Below, piece by piece: positions 16,619 through 24,963 of a stretch of 64,000 nt of DNA (position 1 is the first letter of the stretch; each line of letters begins with the position of its first letter). A model generated the notes under the pieces. It ran no database searches. It was not told the origin of the DNA and saw only the letters and a list, made by a program, of their open reading frames with translations. A program made the translations under genes and the position numbers. Source of the stretch: Streptomyces griseiscabiei (GTDB lineage Bacteria > Actinomycetota > Actinomycetes > Streptomycetales > Streptomycetaceae); contig NZ_JAGJBZ010000002.1 in assembly GCF_020010925.1 (NCBI RefSeq), positions 3,410,001 through 3,474,000 on the forward strand, read 5' to 3'.

Positions 16619-16656
16619 TCTGCCGATGCAGACAATATATCTGCCGAGCAAGATAT
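16619..16656. promoter_or_regulatory. Two palindromes in the MarR divergent promoter
   Basis: TCTGC-N4-GCAGA (16619-16632) and ATATCT-N8-AGATAT (16637-16656) lie in an unusually AT-rich patch between the MarR and barrel-protein genes. This is where a MarR dimer would block both promoters. Confidence 0.6.
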
Positions 16657-16703
16657 TGCAACGGCAGCTTCTTCCGTGAGTGGCTTTCTGGCACTCTGGG
16701 GTG

Positions 16704-17141
16704 GTGAACGAAGAGCTGCTGAACGATGACGATGTGACGCTCTACGGGCTGCTCGTAGAGGCGTTCACCCGCCTCAGGCCTCTGGTGCACAGAGACCTCG
16801 GCATACCGGAGACCTGGTTCGAGGTGTTGCTGCGCCTGGGACGAACCCCCGAACACCGGCTGCGCATGACGGACCTGGCGGATGCCGTGGCCTTCAGCTC
16901 CGGCGGCTTCACCCGGCTCGCCGACCGCATGGTGAAGGAAGGGCTGATCCGCCGCGACCCCGATCCGAGCGACCGGCGGGCCGCACTCGCCGTACTGACC
17001 GGGAAGGGCGCAGAGGCATTGGACCGCGCCATGACCGCGCACGTCGCCCATCTGCGCACCCACGTCTCCGGGCCACTCCCGGAGGCGGACCGGCGTCACC
17101 TGGAACGCACCCTGCGCACCCTGCGCGACGCACGGGGATGA
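16704..17141 (+). CDS. MarR-family transcriptional regulator
   Basis: About 145 aa with a winged helix: LRMTDLADAVAFSSGGFTRL as recognition region and the wing KEGLIRRDPDPSDRRAALA, the classic MarR DxRA signature. Starts at tandem GTG codons 16701/16704; GTG 16680 is also in frame but unsupported. Probably represses itself and the divergent secreted barrel protein through the palindromes at 16619-16656; the ligand may be a phenolic or an oxidant. Confidence 0.88.
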   Translation: MNEELLNDDDVTLYGLLVEAFTRLRPLVHRDLGIPETWFEVLLRLGRTPEHRLRMTDLADAVAFSSGGFTRLADRMVKEGLIRRDPDPSDRRAALAVLTGKGAEALDRAMTAHVAHLRTHVSGPLPEADRRHLERTLRTLRDARG

Positions 17142-17284
17142 GAAGCCGATCGCCGATCGAACTGCCGGCCTCGGGACGGTCGGACGCCGGAGGCCCGTCA
17201 GCCGCGCCCGACGGGCGACGGAACGCGGTTGGCGTGGAGGCTCGGGTGTGGGCGCCCGGGCCTGCCGGGGCGTCGCGCAGCATG

Positions 17285-17343
<59 letters not shown>

Positions 17344-17406
17344 GTGAGTGGAGGCCGGAGTCCGGGGCGGGCCGGGCGGGTTCGGGATCCTGGGCCCGCC
17401 ACCCCT

Positions 17407-17466
17407 GGGAGAACTCAGGTCTGCGGGGTTCCGGGGGGTGAAGCGGATGAGTTCTCCCTCGAGGGA
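17407..17466. promoter_or_regulatory. Inverted repeat pair with adjoining palindrome
   Basis: GGGAGAACTCA (17407-17417) and TGAGTTCTCCC (17448-17458) form 11-bp arms around 30 nt; TCCCTCGAGGGA (17455-17466) is a 12-bp palindrome overlapping the right arm. Could be a terminator or an old element end. Confidence 0.35.
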
Positions 17467-17855
17467 GAGGGGCCCGGCGCCTTAGGTACCGTGAACCGCT
17501 GTGCGGCGCGGTTCGGGGTTCGGCCCGACCGGCTCGACACCCTCCAGGACCGGGCTCCTTGAGGCCGACGGTCGCGACGTCGGCGAAATCAGGGTCCCTG
17601 GCCACGGCCTCCCGGTCGGCGAGAGCCTGCAGTTCCGAGGTGTCGGGCAGCGTGGCCACACTGCCCGTCCGTGGCATCGCGTCGCTCGGCGTCGGCGGGC
17701 AGGTCCAGCGGCCGACCTGCCTCGGCGTTGGCCGGCAGCAGCTCTCCCGCGCCGGCGAGGACCACCGTAAATTCTGTGGTCGCGGGGTGCCGTGACCAGG
17801 CGATGGCAAGCCCGAGACGTCTCATCGGTTGAGAATCCACCGGCCCGGCTAGATC

Positions 17856-17874
17856 AAGTAAGGCTTGCCTTATA
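17856..17874. promoter_or_regulatory. Iron box (DmdR/IdeR-type operator)
   Basis: The core TAAGGC-TT-GCCTTA (17859-17872) is a perfect 6-bp-arm palindrome and closely resembles the actinomycete iron box variant GTAAGGCTTACCTAA. It lies about 80 bp before the lipoprotein start, so the downstream importer should be repressed by the iron-bound DtxR-family regulator when iron is sufficient. Confidence 0.7.
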
Positions 17875-17951
17875 TGCTGGCCCGGCTCGCCGCGCTCTCA
17901 TCGTGGCGCCCAGGGGATCACTCCCTCGTCTCTCGCCTGACAGGACCCTCC

Positions 17952-19475
17952 ATGCGTACGACCCCCCGTGGTCTCCTCCTGACCCTTGCCCTCACCCCGC
18001 TGCTGACCGGTTGCTTCGTGGCCGACGAAAAAGGCTCCGGTTCGGAGGCGGACAGCGGGTCGGCGGGACGGCTGGGCGTCGCCCTCGCGGTGCCGCCGGT
18101 GCAGGCGTTGTCGCCCTACAGCAACGACGCCACGGTGTTGAGCAAGCTGTCCGTGGCCGAGGGGCTCACCGCGCTGGACGAGAACGGCGTCGCCGTGCCG
18201 GCGCTGGCGAAGTCCTGGAAGAAGACCGACGCCACCACCTGGACCTTCGAGCTGCGCGAAGCCACCTTCCAGGACGGCACGCCGGTGACGGCCGAGTCCG
18301 TCGTCGACGCGCTCGGCCACGCGGACGCAGCCGAACCCAAGCCCCGCGTCCTCAGCGACGTGACCCTCACGGTGAAGGCGGAAGACGCCGACACGGTCAC
18401 CATCGGCACCAAGTCCGCAGACCCGGTGCTCCCGCTGCGGCTCGCCAGCCCGGCGCTGGCCGTCCTTGCGGGCAAGGCGTACGGCGAGGACGGTACGGTC
18501 AGCCCCGTCGGCACCGGGACTGGCCCCTTCGAGATCACGAAGCTCACCGGCAAGTCCAAGGCCGTACTCGACCGCTACGACGGCTACTGGGGCGGCAAGG
18601 CCAAGGCGTCCGGCATCGACGTCACCTGGATAGCCGACGGCACCGCCCGTGCCAACGCCCTGCGCGCGGGCGATGTCGACATCGCCGAGTGGATCCCCAC
18701 CGCGCAGACGAAACTGCTGGACACCAAGACCCGCCACGAAGTGCCGTCGGTCCGGACCGACAGCCTGATCCTCAACACCGGCGGCGGCCTCTTCACCGAC
18801 CCGGCCCTGCGCGCGGCCGTCCGGGAGGCCGTGGACGGCTCGGTGCTCGTCGACTCGGTCTTCAGCGGATACGCCGACCCGGCGCAGGGACTGTTCGGGC
18901 CCGCCGTGCCATGGGCGGCCGACAAGCGTGTCGAGGTCACCGGTCGCGCCGAGGCCGCGAGCACCGCGCGGGTGAAGAGCGAGACCAAGGGCAAGACCCT
19001 GCGCCTGGCCACCTACACCAACCGCTCGGAACTGCCGGAGGCCGCCACCGTTCTCCAGCAGCAGCTGGAGAAGGCCGGGTTCACCGTGCGGCAGGACGTG
19101 CGCGAGTACACCCAGATGGAGGCCGATCTCCTCGGGGGCAAGTACGACGCCCTCGTCTTCTCCCGGGTGACCCTCCTCGACACCGGCGACGCGGTCGCGT
19201 ACCTGGCGAGCGACTACACGAGCGGCGGCGTCTACAACATCGCCGGTCTCAAGGACTCCGAGGTGGACGAGGCCATCAAGTCCGCCGCGGAGGAAGGCGA
19301 CACGGCGAAGCGACAGCAGAAGATCATGTCGGCCGAGGCGGAGATCCTGCGTACCGACGCGGTCGTGCCGCTGGTCCACGAGAAGGTGGTCCAGGGGATC
19401 TCCACCGATGTCGAGGGCGTGCTCCTCGACCCTCGTGAGCGCTCCCTGATCGACGTCGACACCCGCCTGAAGTAG
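17952..19475 (+). CDS. Iron-regulated ABC transporter substrate-binding lipoprotein (peptide/nickel/opine type)
   Basis: The 507-aa lipoprotein has lipobox LLTGC with Cys21. Its SBP_bac_5 fold is shown by YSNDATVLSKLSVAEGLTAL, KTDATTWTFELREATFQDGT, GTGPFEI and ANALRAGDVDIAEW. This cluster C family binds peptides, nickel chelates or opine metallophores. The iron box upstream points to a metal chelate or siderophore-like ligand. ATG 17952 fits the lipoprotein signal; a TTG at 17865 lies inside the iron box and is rejected. It is followed after 6 bp by the permease gene. Confidence 0.85.
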   Translation: MRTTPRGLLLTLALTPLLTGCFVADEKGSGSEADSGSAGRLGVALAVPPVQALSPYSNDATVLSKLSVAEGLTALDENGVAVPALAKSWKKTDATTWTFELREATFQDGTPVTAESVVDALGHADAAEPKPRVLSDVTLTVKAEDADTVTIGTKSADPVLPLRLASPALAVLAGKAYGEDGTVSPVGTGTGPFEITKLTGKSKAVLDRYDGYWGGKAKASGIDVTWIADGTARANALRAGDVDIAEWIPTAQTKLLDTKTRHEVPSVRTDSLILNTGGGLFTDPALRAAVREAVDGSVLVDSVFSGYADPAQGLFGPAVPWAADKRVEVTGRAEAASTARVKSETKGKTLRLATYTNRSELPEAATVLQQQLEKAGFTVRQDVREYTQMEADLLGGKYDALVFSRVTLLDTGDAVAYLASDYTSGGVYNIAGLKDSEVDEAIKSAAEEGDTAKRQQKIMSAEAEILRTDAVVPLVHEKVVQGISTDVEGVLLDPRERSLIDVDTRLK

Positions 19476-19481
19476 CAGCTG

Positions 19482-21332
19482 GTGAGCTTCACTTCGGTCC
19501 GTACCGAGGCCTCCCCGTCCCGGTGGCGGGCGGGCCTCGGCCGCCTCACCGCGGGAGCGGCGCTGCTGACGGCCGTGGCCCTGCTGCCCTGGCTCTCCGG
19601 CAACGACCCCGCGCTGACCGTCCTGCGGGCCCGTTCCGCCGACCACGATCCCACTCCGCGGCAACTGGCCGTCGTCCGGGAACAACTGGGGCTGGACGAG
19701 GGGCCGTTCGCGCATCTCGCGCACTGGCTGGGCGGACTGCCACGTGGTGACGCGGGCACCTCCTGGGTGTCGGGCGAAGCGGTTCTTCCCCAGGTGACGG
19801 GTGCCTTCGCGGTCTCGCTCACGCTGATGCTCGGAGCGCTGGCGGTCACGATCGTGGTGGCCGCCCTGGTCAGTGTCCGCACCCTGTATCTCGGCTCCCG
19901 GCGACGGCTGCACCGGGGGAGAGGGACCATCGGGGTCGCCGTGCTGGCCGCGCTGCCCAAGTTCCTGCTCGCCTCGCTCCTGGCCACTGTGTGCGGGGTG
20001 TGGTGGGGCTGGTTCCCGTCCAGTGGGTGGGCGGGGCCGGCGTCGATGGTGCTGCCCGCGCTCGCCCTCGGTGTTCCGTCCGGAGCGATGATCGGCGGTC
20101 TGCTCGACCAGTCGTTGCCCGCCGCCTTCAACGAACCGTGGACCCGGACCTGGCGCGCCTACGGATACGCGCCCGGTCGCATCGCCCGGCACGCCCTGCG
20201 CCGCACCCTGGCCGGTGTGCTTCCGCAGCTCCTGCCCACCGTCGTGGCCCTGGTCGGCGGCGCCGTCGCGGTGGAGAAGATCTTCAACATACCCGGGCTC
20301 GGCCGCCTCGCCCTGGACTCCGCAGTCGCCCAGGACCTCCCGCCGCTGCAGACCGCGACACTCACCCTCATCCTGCTCGGCGTCGGCGCCGGCCTCGTCA
20401 TCCGTGCCGTACGCCGCGCACTGCTCGGCCCGGCCCTGCGGGACGGTGCCCTGCCCGCCCTGCACGCGCCCGCCCTCTCCCGGGGGAGCCTGGCCCGCTG
20501 GTCCGCCGCTGCCTGTGCCCTCGCCCTGCTCGTCCTGGTCACCGCCGGACTGCTGCGCGACCCCCTCCACGTCGACACGGCGGCCCGGCTGCTCCCGCCG
20601 TCCTCCGCACACCCGTTGGGCACCGACGCGCTCGGCCGTGATCTGCTGGCGAGGCTGGGCCACGGGGCGCTGCGCACGGTCGGTGTGGCCCTCGTGGTGA
20701 CCGCCGTGTGCGCGCTCACCGGACTTGTGCTGGGCCTGGCGGCGCAGATCGGCGCGGGGCTCACGGAAGTGGTGTCGACGATGCCGGCGGTCCTCGCCGG
20801 ACTCCTGACCACCGCGGTGACCGGCCCGTCCGCCTGGGGTGCCGCGCTCGCCGTCTGCCTGGTCGGCTGGACCCCCTACGCCGCCCAGGCGGCGGCCCTG
20901 CTGGAACAGGAGCGGGCCAGCGGCCACATGCTCGCGTCCGTCTCCTTCGGTGCCGGTCCCGGATATCTCCTCCGGTACCACCTGCTGCCCGCCGTGCTGC
21001 CGTCCCTCCTGCGCAACGCCCTCCTGCGCCTGCCGACCACGGTCCTCGTCCTGGCCTCGCTGGGCTTCCTCGGTCTCGGTGAGCAGCCGCCCACGGCGGA
21101 GTGGGGCCGTCTTCTGTCGGAGAACCAGCCGTACGTCGAACTCGCGCCCTGGACCGTACTCGGCCCCGCTTGCGCACTCGTCCTCCTCTCCGTCCTCGCC
21201 CTCTCCGGCACGGACGCCGTGACCGCCGGACGGCCTACGGCCGGCGGGACCGGTCGGACGATCCGGCGGCACATGACGGTGACGGTGCGTGCGCTCGGCC
21301 GTGGACCGTGGACGACGACTCGAGGGCGCTGA
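19482..21332 (+). CDS. Fused two-domain ABC permease (DppB-DppC-like)
   Basis: The 616-aa protein joins two peptide-type permeases. The first half (about 1-320) carries an EAA-like loop NEPWTRTWRAYGYAPGRIAR. The second half (about 340-590) begins with HPLGTDALGRDLLARL, a DppC hallmark, and has its own loop ASVSFGAGPGYLLRYHLLP. Such transporters normally use two separate permeases and two ATPases. No ATPase gene follows. The last 19 residues (MTVTVRALGRGPWTTTRGR) look like the start of an ATPase read through in frame, so the operon may have lost its ATPases by deletion. Confidence 0.85.
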   Translation: MSFTSVRTEASPSRWRAGLGRLTAGAALLTAVALLPWLSGNDPALTVLRARSADHDPTPRQLAVVREQLGLDEGPFAHLAHWLGGLPRGDAGTSWVSGEAVLPQVTGAFAVSLTLMLGALAVTIVVAALVSVRTLYLGSRRRLHRGRGTIGVAVLAALPKFLLASLLATVCGVWWGWFPSSGWAGPASMVLPALALGVPSGAMIGGLLDQSLPAAFNEPWTRTWRAYGYAPGRIARHALRRTLAGVLPQLLPTVVALVGGAVAVEKIFNIPGLGRLALDSAVAQDLPPLQTATLTLILLGVGAGLVIRAVRRALLGPALRDGALPALHAPALSRGSLARWSAAACALALLVLVTAGLLRDPLHVDTAARLLPPSSAHPLGTDALGRDLLARLGHGALRTVGVALVVTAVCALTGLVLGLAAQIGAGLTEVVSTMPAVLAGLLTTAVTGPSAWGAALAVCLVGWTPYAAQAAALLEQERASGHMLASVSFGAGPGYLLRYHLLPAVLPSLLRNALLRLPTTVLVLASLGFLGLGEQPPTAEWGRLLSENQPYVELAPWTVLGPACALVLLSVLALSGTDAVTAGRPTAGGTGRTIRRHMTVTVRALGRGPWTTTRGR

Positions 21333-21417
21333 GCCTCTGCGACGACATGGCCCCCAACAGCACTGCGTCGACCGCCCGTTGGCCGCATCGGCACCGTGGG
21401 TCTTGGCCGGATGCAAT

Positions 21418-21436
21418 CTTGAGGTGCACATGCAAG
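21418..21436. promoter_or_regulatory. CTTG-N11-CAAG palindrome before the snapalysin gene
   Basis: CTTG (21418-21421) and CAAG (21433-21436) flank 11 bp centred on TGCA, a LysR-type T-N11-A layout. ATGCAA occurs twice 19 bp apart over the same segment. Snapalysin genes are classically activated by a divergent LysR regulator, but none is encoded here. Confidence 0.35.
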
Positions 21437-21482
21437 GTCACTACGTTGCGTTGTTGTTCGTCAACGCGTGGAGGCAACTTCT

Positions 21483-22031
21483 GTGGTCCGAGTACTGAAA
21501 CCGCTGTCGGCCGTCGTCATCGCCTGCGCGGCCTTGACGGGTGTCGGCACGCCTGCCGGTGCGGCCGCCCCGGAACCGGAGATCATCCCGATCGACCTGC
21601 TCCTCGCCGGCTCCTACACCGACGCGTCCCGCGAGGCGATCGCGATCTGGAACAAGGCCGTCCCCACGATCAAGTTCGTCGAGCAGGACACACCGGCGGC
21701 TCTGCGGGTCATGGAGTACACGACGGCCAGGGGAGTCCAGTCCCACGTCAACATCAAGGGCGCGGGCCGCGGTTGGGTGTATCTCGAGGTCGGGGACGCC
21801 CGGTTGTACAAGCCCACTCGGATCGTCGTCCACGAGCTGGGACACATCCTCTCGCTTCCCGATGCGGGCCGGGGCCCCTGCTCCAAGGTGATGACGGGTG
21901 CCGCAGGCGGAGCGGACTGCCCCAACGACCAGCCGGACGCCGCCGAGACCGCCGCCGTCGCCGACTTCTTCGCCAAGTACGACGTCGGTGCCCGGGTCCC
22001 GTGGTGGGCGTCGTCGAGCGCCACACGCTAG
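21483..22031 (+). CDS. Snapalysin-family (M7) secreted zinc metalloprotease
   Basis: The 182-aa exported protein has a signal peptide (MVRVLKPLSAVVIACAALTG, cleavage after about residue 31 at GAAA). The metal site HELGHILSLPD matches the M7/metzincin HExxHxxxxxD pattern with Asp as third ligand. Two cysteines downstream (GPCSKVM, ADCPND) fit the snapalysin disulfide. The GGAGG at 21470-21474 sets GTG 21483 as the start. Snapalysins are small milk-hydrolysing proteases of Streptomyces. Confidence 0.88.
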   Translation: MVRVLKPLSAVVIACAALTGVGTPAGAAAPEPEIIPIDLLLAGSYTDASREAIAIWNKAVPTIKFVEQDTPAALRVMEYTTARGVQSHVNIKGAGRGWVYLEVGDARLYKPTRIVVHELGHILSLPDAGRGPCSKVMTGAAGGADCPNDQPDAAETAAVADFFAKYDVGARVPWWASSSATR

Positions 22032-22135
22032 GCGTTCGCCGCCGCGCCACCACGCACACGTACGTCCGTCGGCCCGCTTCCTCGCGGACGTCGCAGACAT
22101 CGCGGACCTCTCGTGTGGCCGGCCCGCCGGTGGCA

Positions 22136-22957
22136 TCAGCAGCGGTCGGAGTTGTTCACCGCGCGGTCGCGCGCCACGTACTGGCCCTTCGGTGTGCCGT
22201 CTGAATTGAGCACGTTGCCCACGGCGTCGTAGTAGGCGCCGTAGGACGTGATCTCGTTGTAGCCGCGGCCGCGCCAGGAGTAGGAGTCGACCTGCTTGCG
22301 AGTGCCGGGCGCGCCCCACGAGTAGCGGGTGACGTGGAAGACGGGATTGCTCCGCACGGTGCGCATGAGCGGGCGCATCGCCATCCAGCCCACCCGCTTC
22401 GGCGGGACGGTGATGCCGGTGGTCGTGGACCAGCCCGAGGACTTCGCGTATGACCAACTGCGGGAGTAGCCGGCGCCCGCATCGACCGACAGGACCTTCT
22501 CGATGATGTTCCACTCGATGCCCACCGAACCGGTGACGCTGTGGGTGGTCGTACTGGTCGTCTGGCCGTTCATCTGAAGGTTCTGGCTCAGCTGAGAGCC
22601 GGAGCTGCAGTTGACCAGTGTGTCGCTGACCTGCTTCTCCGCTCCGGTCCAAGTCCAGCTGGACGACTGCGGGTAGGTGCAGTACCCCTGGAAGCGTTCC
22701 CAGGGGTGGGGGATGCTCTCGCCCGGGATGCCATGGACGCCGTCCTCCATGACCTCGCCGGTCTCGATGTTGAGCCACCAGTAGGTGGGCCAGTCGGTCC
22801 GGCCGTTGCAGACGGTCATGAGGAGTTTGTCGGTGTTGAACGGCTCGATGCCTCTGAGGTTGGTCGCGGCATTCGCCGGCGACACACAGGTCAGGACCGA
22901 TGCAAGGCCGAGTGCCGCGGCTACCGCGGTGCGCTTGATCATGGTGCGTGAACTCAC
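22136..22957 (-). CDS. Secreted four-cysteine beta-rich protein, family member A (aerolysin/ETX-like pattern)
   Basis: The 273-aa exported protein has a signal peptide ending near ANAAT. Its mature part has four Cys in the order TVCN, GYCT, VNCS, SDRC, a Ser/Thr-rich alternating central stretch (about residues 115-180) and VPPKRVGWMAM. The order of Cys, the VNC strand and a VPPxxxGW turn match the two proteins at 53577 and 54413, so the three are one family. Alternating Ser/Thr strands resemble ETX/MTX2 or aerolysin-type pore formers, but this is inference. GTG 22957 has AGGGG eight nt upstream. The gene stands alone. Confidence 0.6.
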   Translation of the reverse strand: MSSRTMIKRTAVAAALGLASVLTCVSPANAATNLRGIEPFNTDKLLMTVCNGRTDWPTYWWLNIETGEVMEDGVHGIPGESIPHPWERFQGYCTYPQSSSWTWTGAEKQVSDTLVNCSSGSQLSQNLQMNGQTTSTTTHSVTGSVGIEWNIIEKVLSVDAGAGYSRSWSYAKSSGWSTTTGITVPPKRVGWMAMRPLMRTVRSNPVFHVTRYSWGAPGTRKQVDSYSWRGRGYNEITSYGAYYDAVGNVLNSDGTPKGQYVARDRAVNNSDRC

Positions 22958-23562
22958 GTACGGATCCCCTGATCGTTTCAGGAAGGGTGGACGCGACGTC
23001 TGCGTCGCATGCGTGCTGTGCCCGACGCCTCGGCAGCAGGATGCCTGAGGCGTCGCCGAGCGATGCTAGGGAGCGCGCGATTGATCAGCAACCATGATTC
23101 ATGGGACTAATCAAGGGTCATTGCGGCGATTTGAGTGTCGGTCTCTGGGGCGAGGGGGCTGGGTGGCGGGTGGCACAGGTGTCGGCCGCGGTCATCCGCC
23201 AACAGGTATTTGCCAGTTCAGAGGGCTATTGAGCGGGTCTCGGCGAGGTCTCGGTCAACAATCAAGGTCGACCATGGACAGTGGACCGATGGGGCACATG
23301 GAGATCTCCACCCCACAGTCATGGGATGTATCTTGGCGAAAAAGTGTCGAGCGGGCGTTCTGAGGATGTCACTGACCGGGCTCCTGCTGTTCATCTTCCG
23401 CCTCGCCTCGCACAGGACGTCCGGCTTCCAACGGGCAACAGGCCTGCCGTACGCAGCGCGGCACGGGGCCGGTAGCCGCGACAACGCCACAGCCCGCACG
23501 GCGGAACCCGCCACCACGCAAGCCCGTCACCACTCTGATATTCGGACATCTAGACGCGCTGC
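22958..23562. other. Non-coding stretch upstream of a secreted-protein gene
   Basis: About 600 bp of lower GC than the flanks, with no credible gene. It contains the nested palindrome at 23081-23114 and otherwise nothing I recognise. Confidence 0.5.
23081..23114. promoter_or_regulatory. Nested palindromes upstream of secreted protein A
   Basis: CCATGA-T-TCATGG (23092-23104) is a perfect palindrome, enclosed by TTGAT (23081-23085) and ATCAA (23110-23114). It sits about 125 bp upstream of the GTG at 22957 and may bind the regulator of that gene. Confidence 0.4.
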
Positions 23563-23588
23563 TCATATGGTCATATGATGACGTCATG
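23563..23588 (+). promoter_or_regulatory. TCATATG palindrome and shared TCATATGATGAC element
   Basis: TCATATG-GT-CATATGA (23563-23578) is a perfect 7-bp-arm palindrome. It runs into TCATATGATGACGTCATG, which overlaps the start codon at 23586. TCATATGATGACATG at 30845-30859 repeats the core. Candidate operator of the FadR-type regulator encoded at 34682. Confidence 0.55.
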
Positions 23589-24038
23589 ACTGAGACCAAC
23601 CTCACGCAGGCCCCGTCGGGCGGGGAGCTCGGCTCGAACGGCCGCCGCAGCCCCATCCGTTCACGCGAGTGGCAGGACGACGACCTTCGTAGCTTCCTCG
23701 ACGCCTTCAACAAGCACGACGTCGACCGCATCATGGAGTTCTTCGCGGACGACTGCGTGCTGGAGACTCCTCGAGGACCGGAGACGTGGGGGACCCGCTT
23801 CGAGGGGCAGGCCGCGGTTCGCGAGATCCTGTCCTACCGGTTCGGCTGGTTGCCCGACATGCACTACGGCAGGGACGAGCACTGGGCCATGGGCAAGCTC
23901 GGGGTGTCGCGCTGGGTGCTCACCGGGACCTCTGTGGATGGTGAGCGCATCGAGGTGCAGGGCTGTGACCTGATGCAGCTGGACGACGCGGGCTTCATCA
24001 GCCGCAAGGACTCGTACTGGAAGATCATCCAAGCCTGA
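23586..24038 (+). CDS. SnoaL/NTF2-like protein
   Basis: The 150-aa protein has a SnoaL-like cone fold: DLRSFLDAFNKHDVDRIMEF helix, FADDCVLETPRGPETWGTRFEG, a LTGTSVDGERIEVQGCDLMQ strand pair and a final KDSYWKIIQA. The family contains cyclases, isomerases and small binding proteins, so the activity cannot be fixed. No ribosome site is visible and the operator overlaps the ATG, so the message may be leaderless. The shared operator ties it to the tetronate locus downstream. Confidence 0.8.
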   Translation: MTETNLTQAPSGGELGSNGRRSPIRSREWQDDDLRSFLDAFNKHDVDRIMEFFADDCVLETPRGPETWGTRFEGQAAVREILSYRFGWLPDMHYGRDEHWAMGKLGVSRWVLTGTSVDGERIEVQGCDLMQLDDAGFISRKDSYWKIIQA

Positions 24039-24109
24039 GTCGTCTTGTCGGCCACGACAGTCCGGGCCTTGTTCCCAAGTCGTCGAGCCGCGATTCTCCG
24101 CCTCGGCCG

Positions 24110-24872
24110 CCGGCCGAACCCCGACCTGAGAGGTTGTCTCGCGTGATGATGCTTGCGAGCTTCCTGAAGCACATCAAGGCGCAGGCGACGGCGAGGATGA
24201 CGAGCAAGTGGCCGCCCTTACCTCACGTCGGACGGTGAGCCGACGGTAGCCGAGCAGCCAGGAGATCGACCGCTCGATCATCCTGCGACTGCGACTGCGA
24301 CTGCGACTGCGACTGCGACTGCGACTGCGACTGCGACTGCGACTGCGACTGCGACTGTGGCTGCGACTGTGGCTCTGCCGCTCGCCGCACTCGACCGGTC
24401 GTCATGGGCCCGGCCCACGCCTGGAGCGGACGACGGGCAATCGCCAGGATCAGCGGTCCGCACCCGTGGCTGCCGTGCAGGTTCGTCCTGGACACCGCGA
24501 CCGACCGGCGGGATGCCCTGAGCGTCGGACAGGTCGTGCGGTTCGCTGCCTTTCTCGCCGCGATCAACCGTATTCGGTCCGGTCAGGTTTCCCTCTTCTC
24601 GTCCCGGCGGACACCGCGTCGACGATCGCGGAGGTTCAGTCGACGTCGCCCCCGAGGCGAATATCGTCCGACACCCCAACACGACCCTGTGCGGTCGAAA
24701 ACTCCACCAGCCCGACTCGGTCCGCATCGGACATACCGAATGTCGGTGACGGATACCGCCATGCGAAACCGGCGGCCGACACGTACATCAACGGCGGCAA
24801 CGGGGCGATCAGCTCCCACAGTTCATCGGAAACCAGCCGCTGTGACAGATCGACACCCACGACCGGCATCAT
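24110..24872 (-). pseudogene. Degraded IS5-type transposase interrupted by a microsatellite
   Basis: Reading the minus strand and changing frame, the order of an IS5-type transposase is preserved: SQRLVSDELWELIAPLPP (N terminus), SAAGFAWRYPSPTFGMS, TSAIVDAVSA after a stop, GPNTVDRGEKGSEPH with DLSDAQGIP, VSRTNLHGSHGCGPLILAI, then IERSISWLLGYRRLTVR and LLVILAVACALMCFRKLAS. The central segment between the LILAI and IERSI parts is missing, and a hexanucleotide array (24285-24374) stands in its place. At least four frameshifts or stops mark it as dead. Terminal repeats were not resolved. Confidence 0.75.
24285..24374. repeat. Hexanucleotide microsatellite (GCGACT)12 with three variant units
   Basis: Twelve exact GCGACT units (24285-24356) are followed by GTGGCT, GCGACT, GTGGCT. 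The array lies inside the transposase relic at the site of its missing central part, which suggests repeat expansion after or during the deletion. Confidence 0.92.
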
Positions 24873-24963
24873 GCCGCGCGGACATCAGGCCACGTGAGAC
24901 ACCCCTTGGCCGTTCGCACTCATCAGCATGTTCAAGCACCTTGCTGTCGTAAAGGAGAAACGC
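24873..24963. other. Leader of the acetamidase gene
   Basis: Short non-coding segment ending in a strong ribosome site (AAAGGAG at about 24952-24958) that decides the GTG start at 24964. Confidence 0.5.

Noticed and set aside
17865..17951. Earlier TTG start for the iron-regulated lipoprotein
   Set aside because: It falls inside the iron box and would destroy the lipoprotein signal at the N terminus.
17898..21431. A minus-strand open frame of over 1100 codons
   Set aside because: It is the complement of the iron-regulated lipoprotein and fused permease genes. High-GC DNA rarely has stops in such frames, and its product is low-complexity with no motif.
24278..24727. Frame with a long Val-Ala repeat
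   Set aside because: It is microsatellite translation within a dead transposase.
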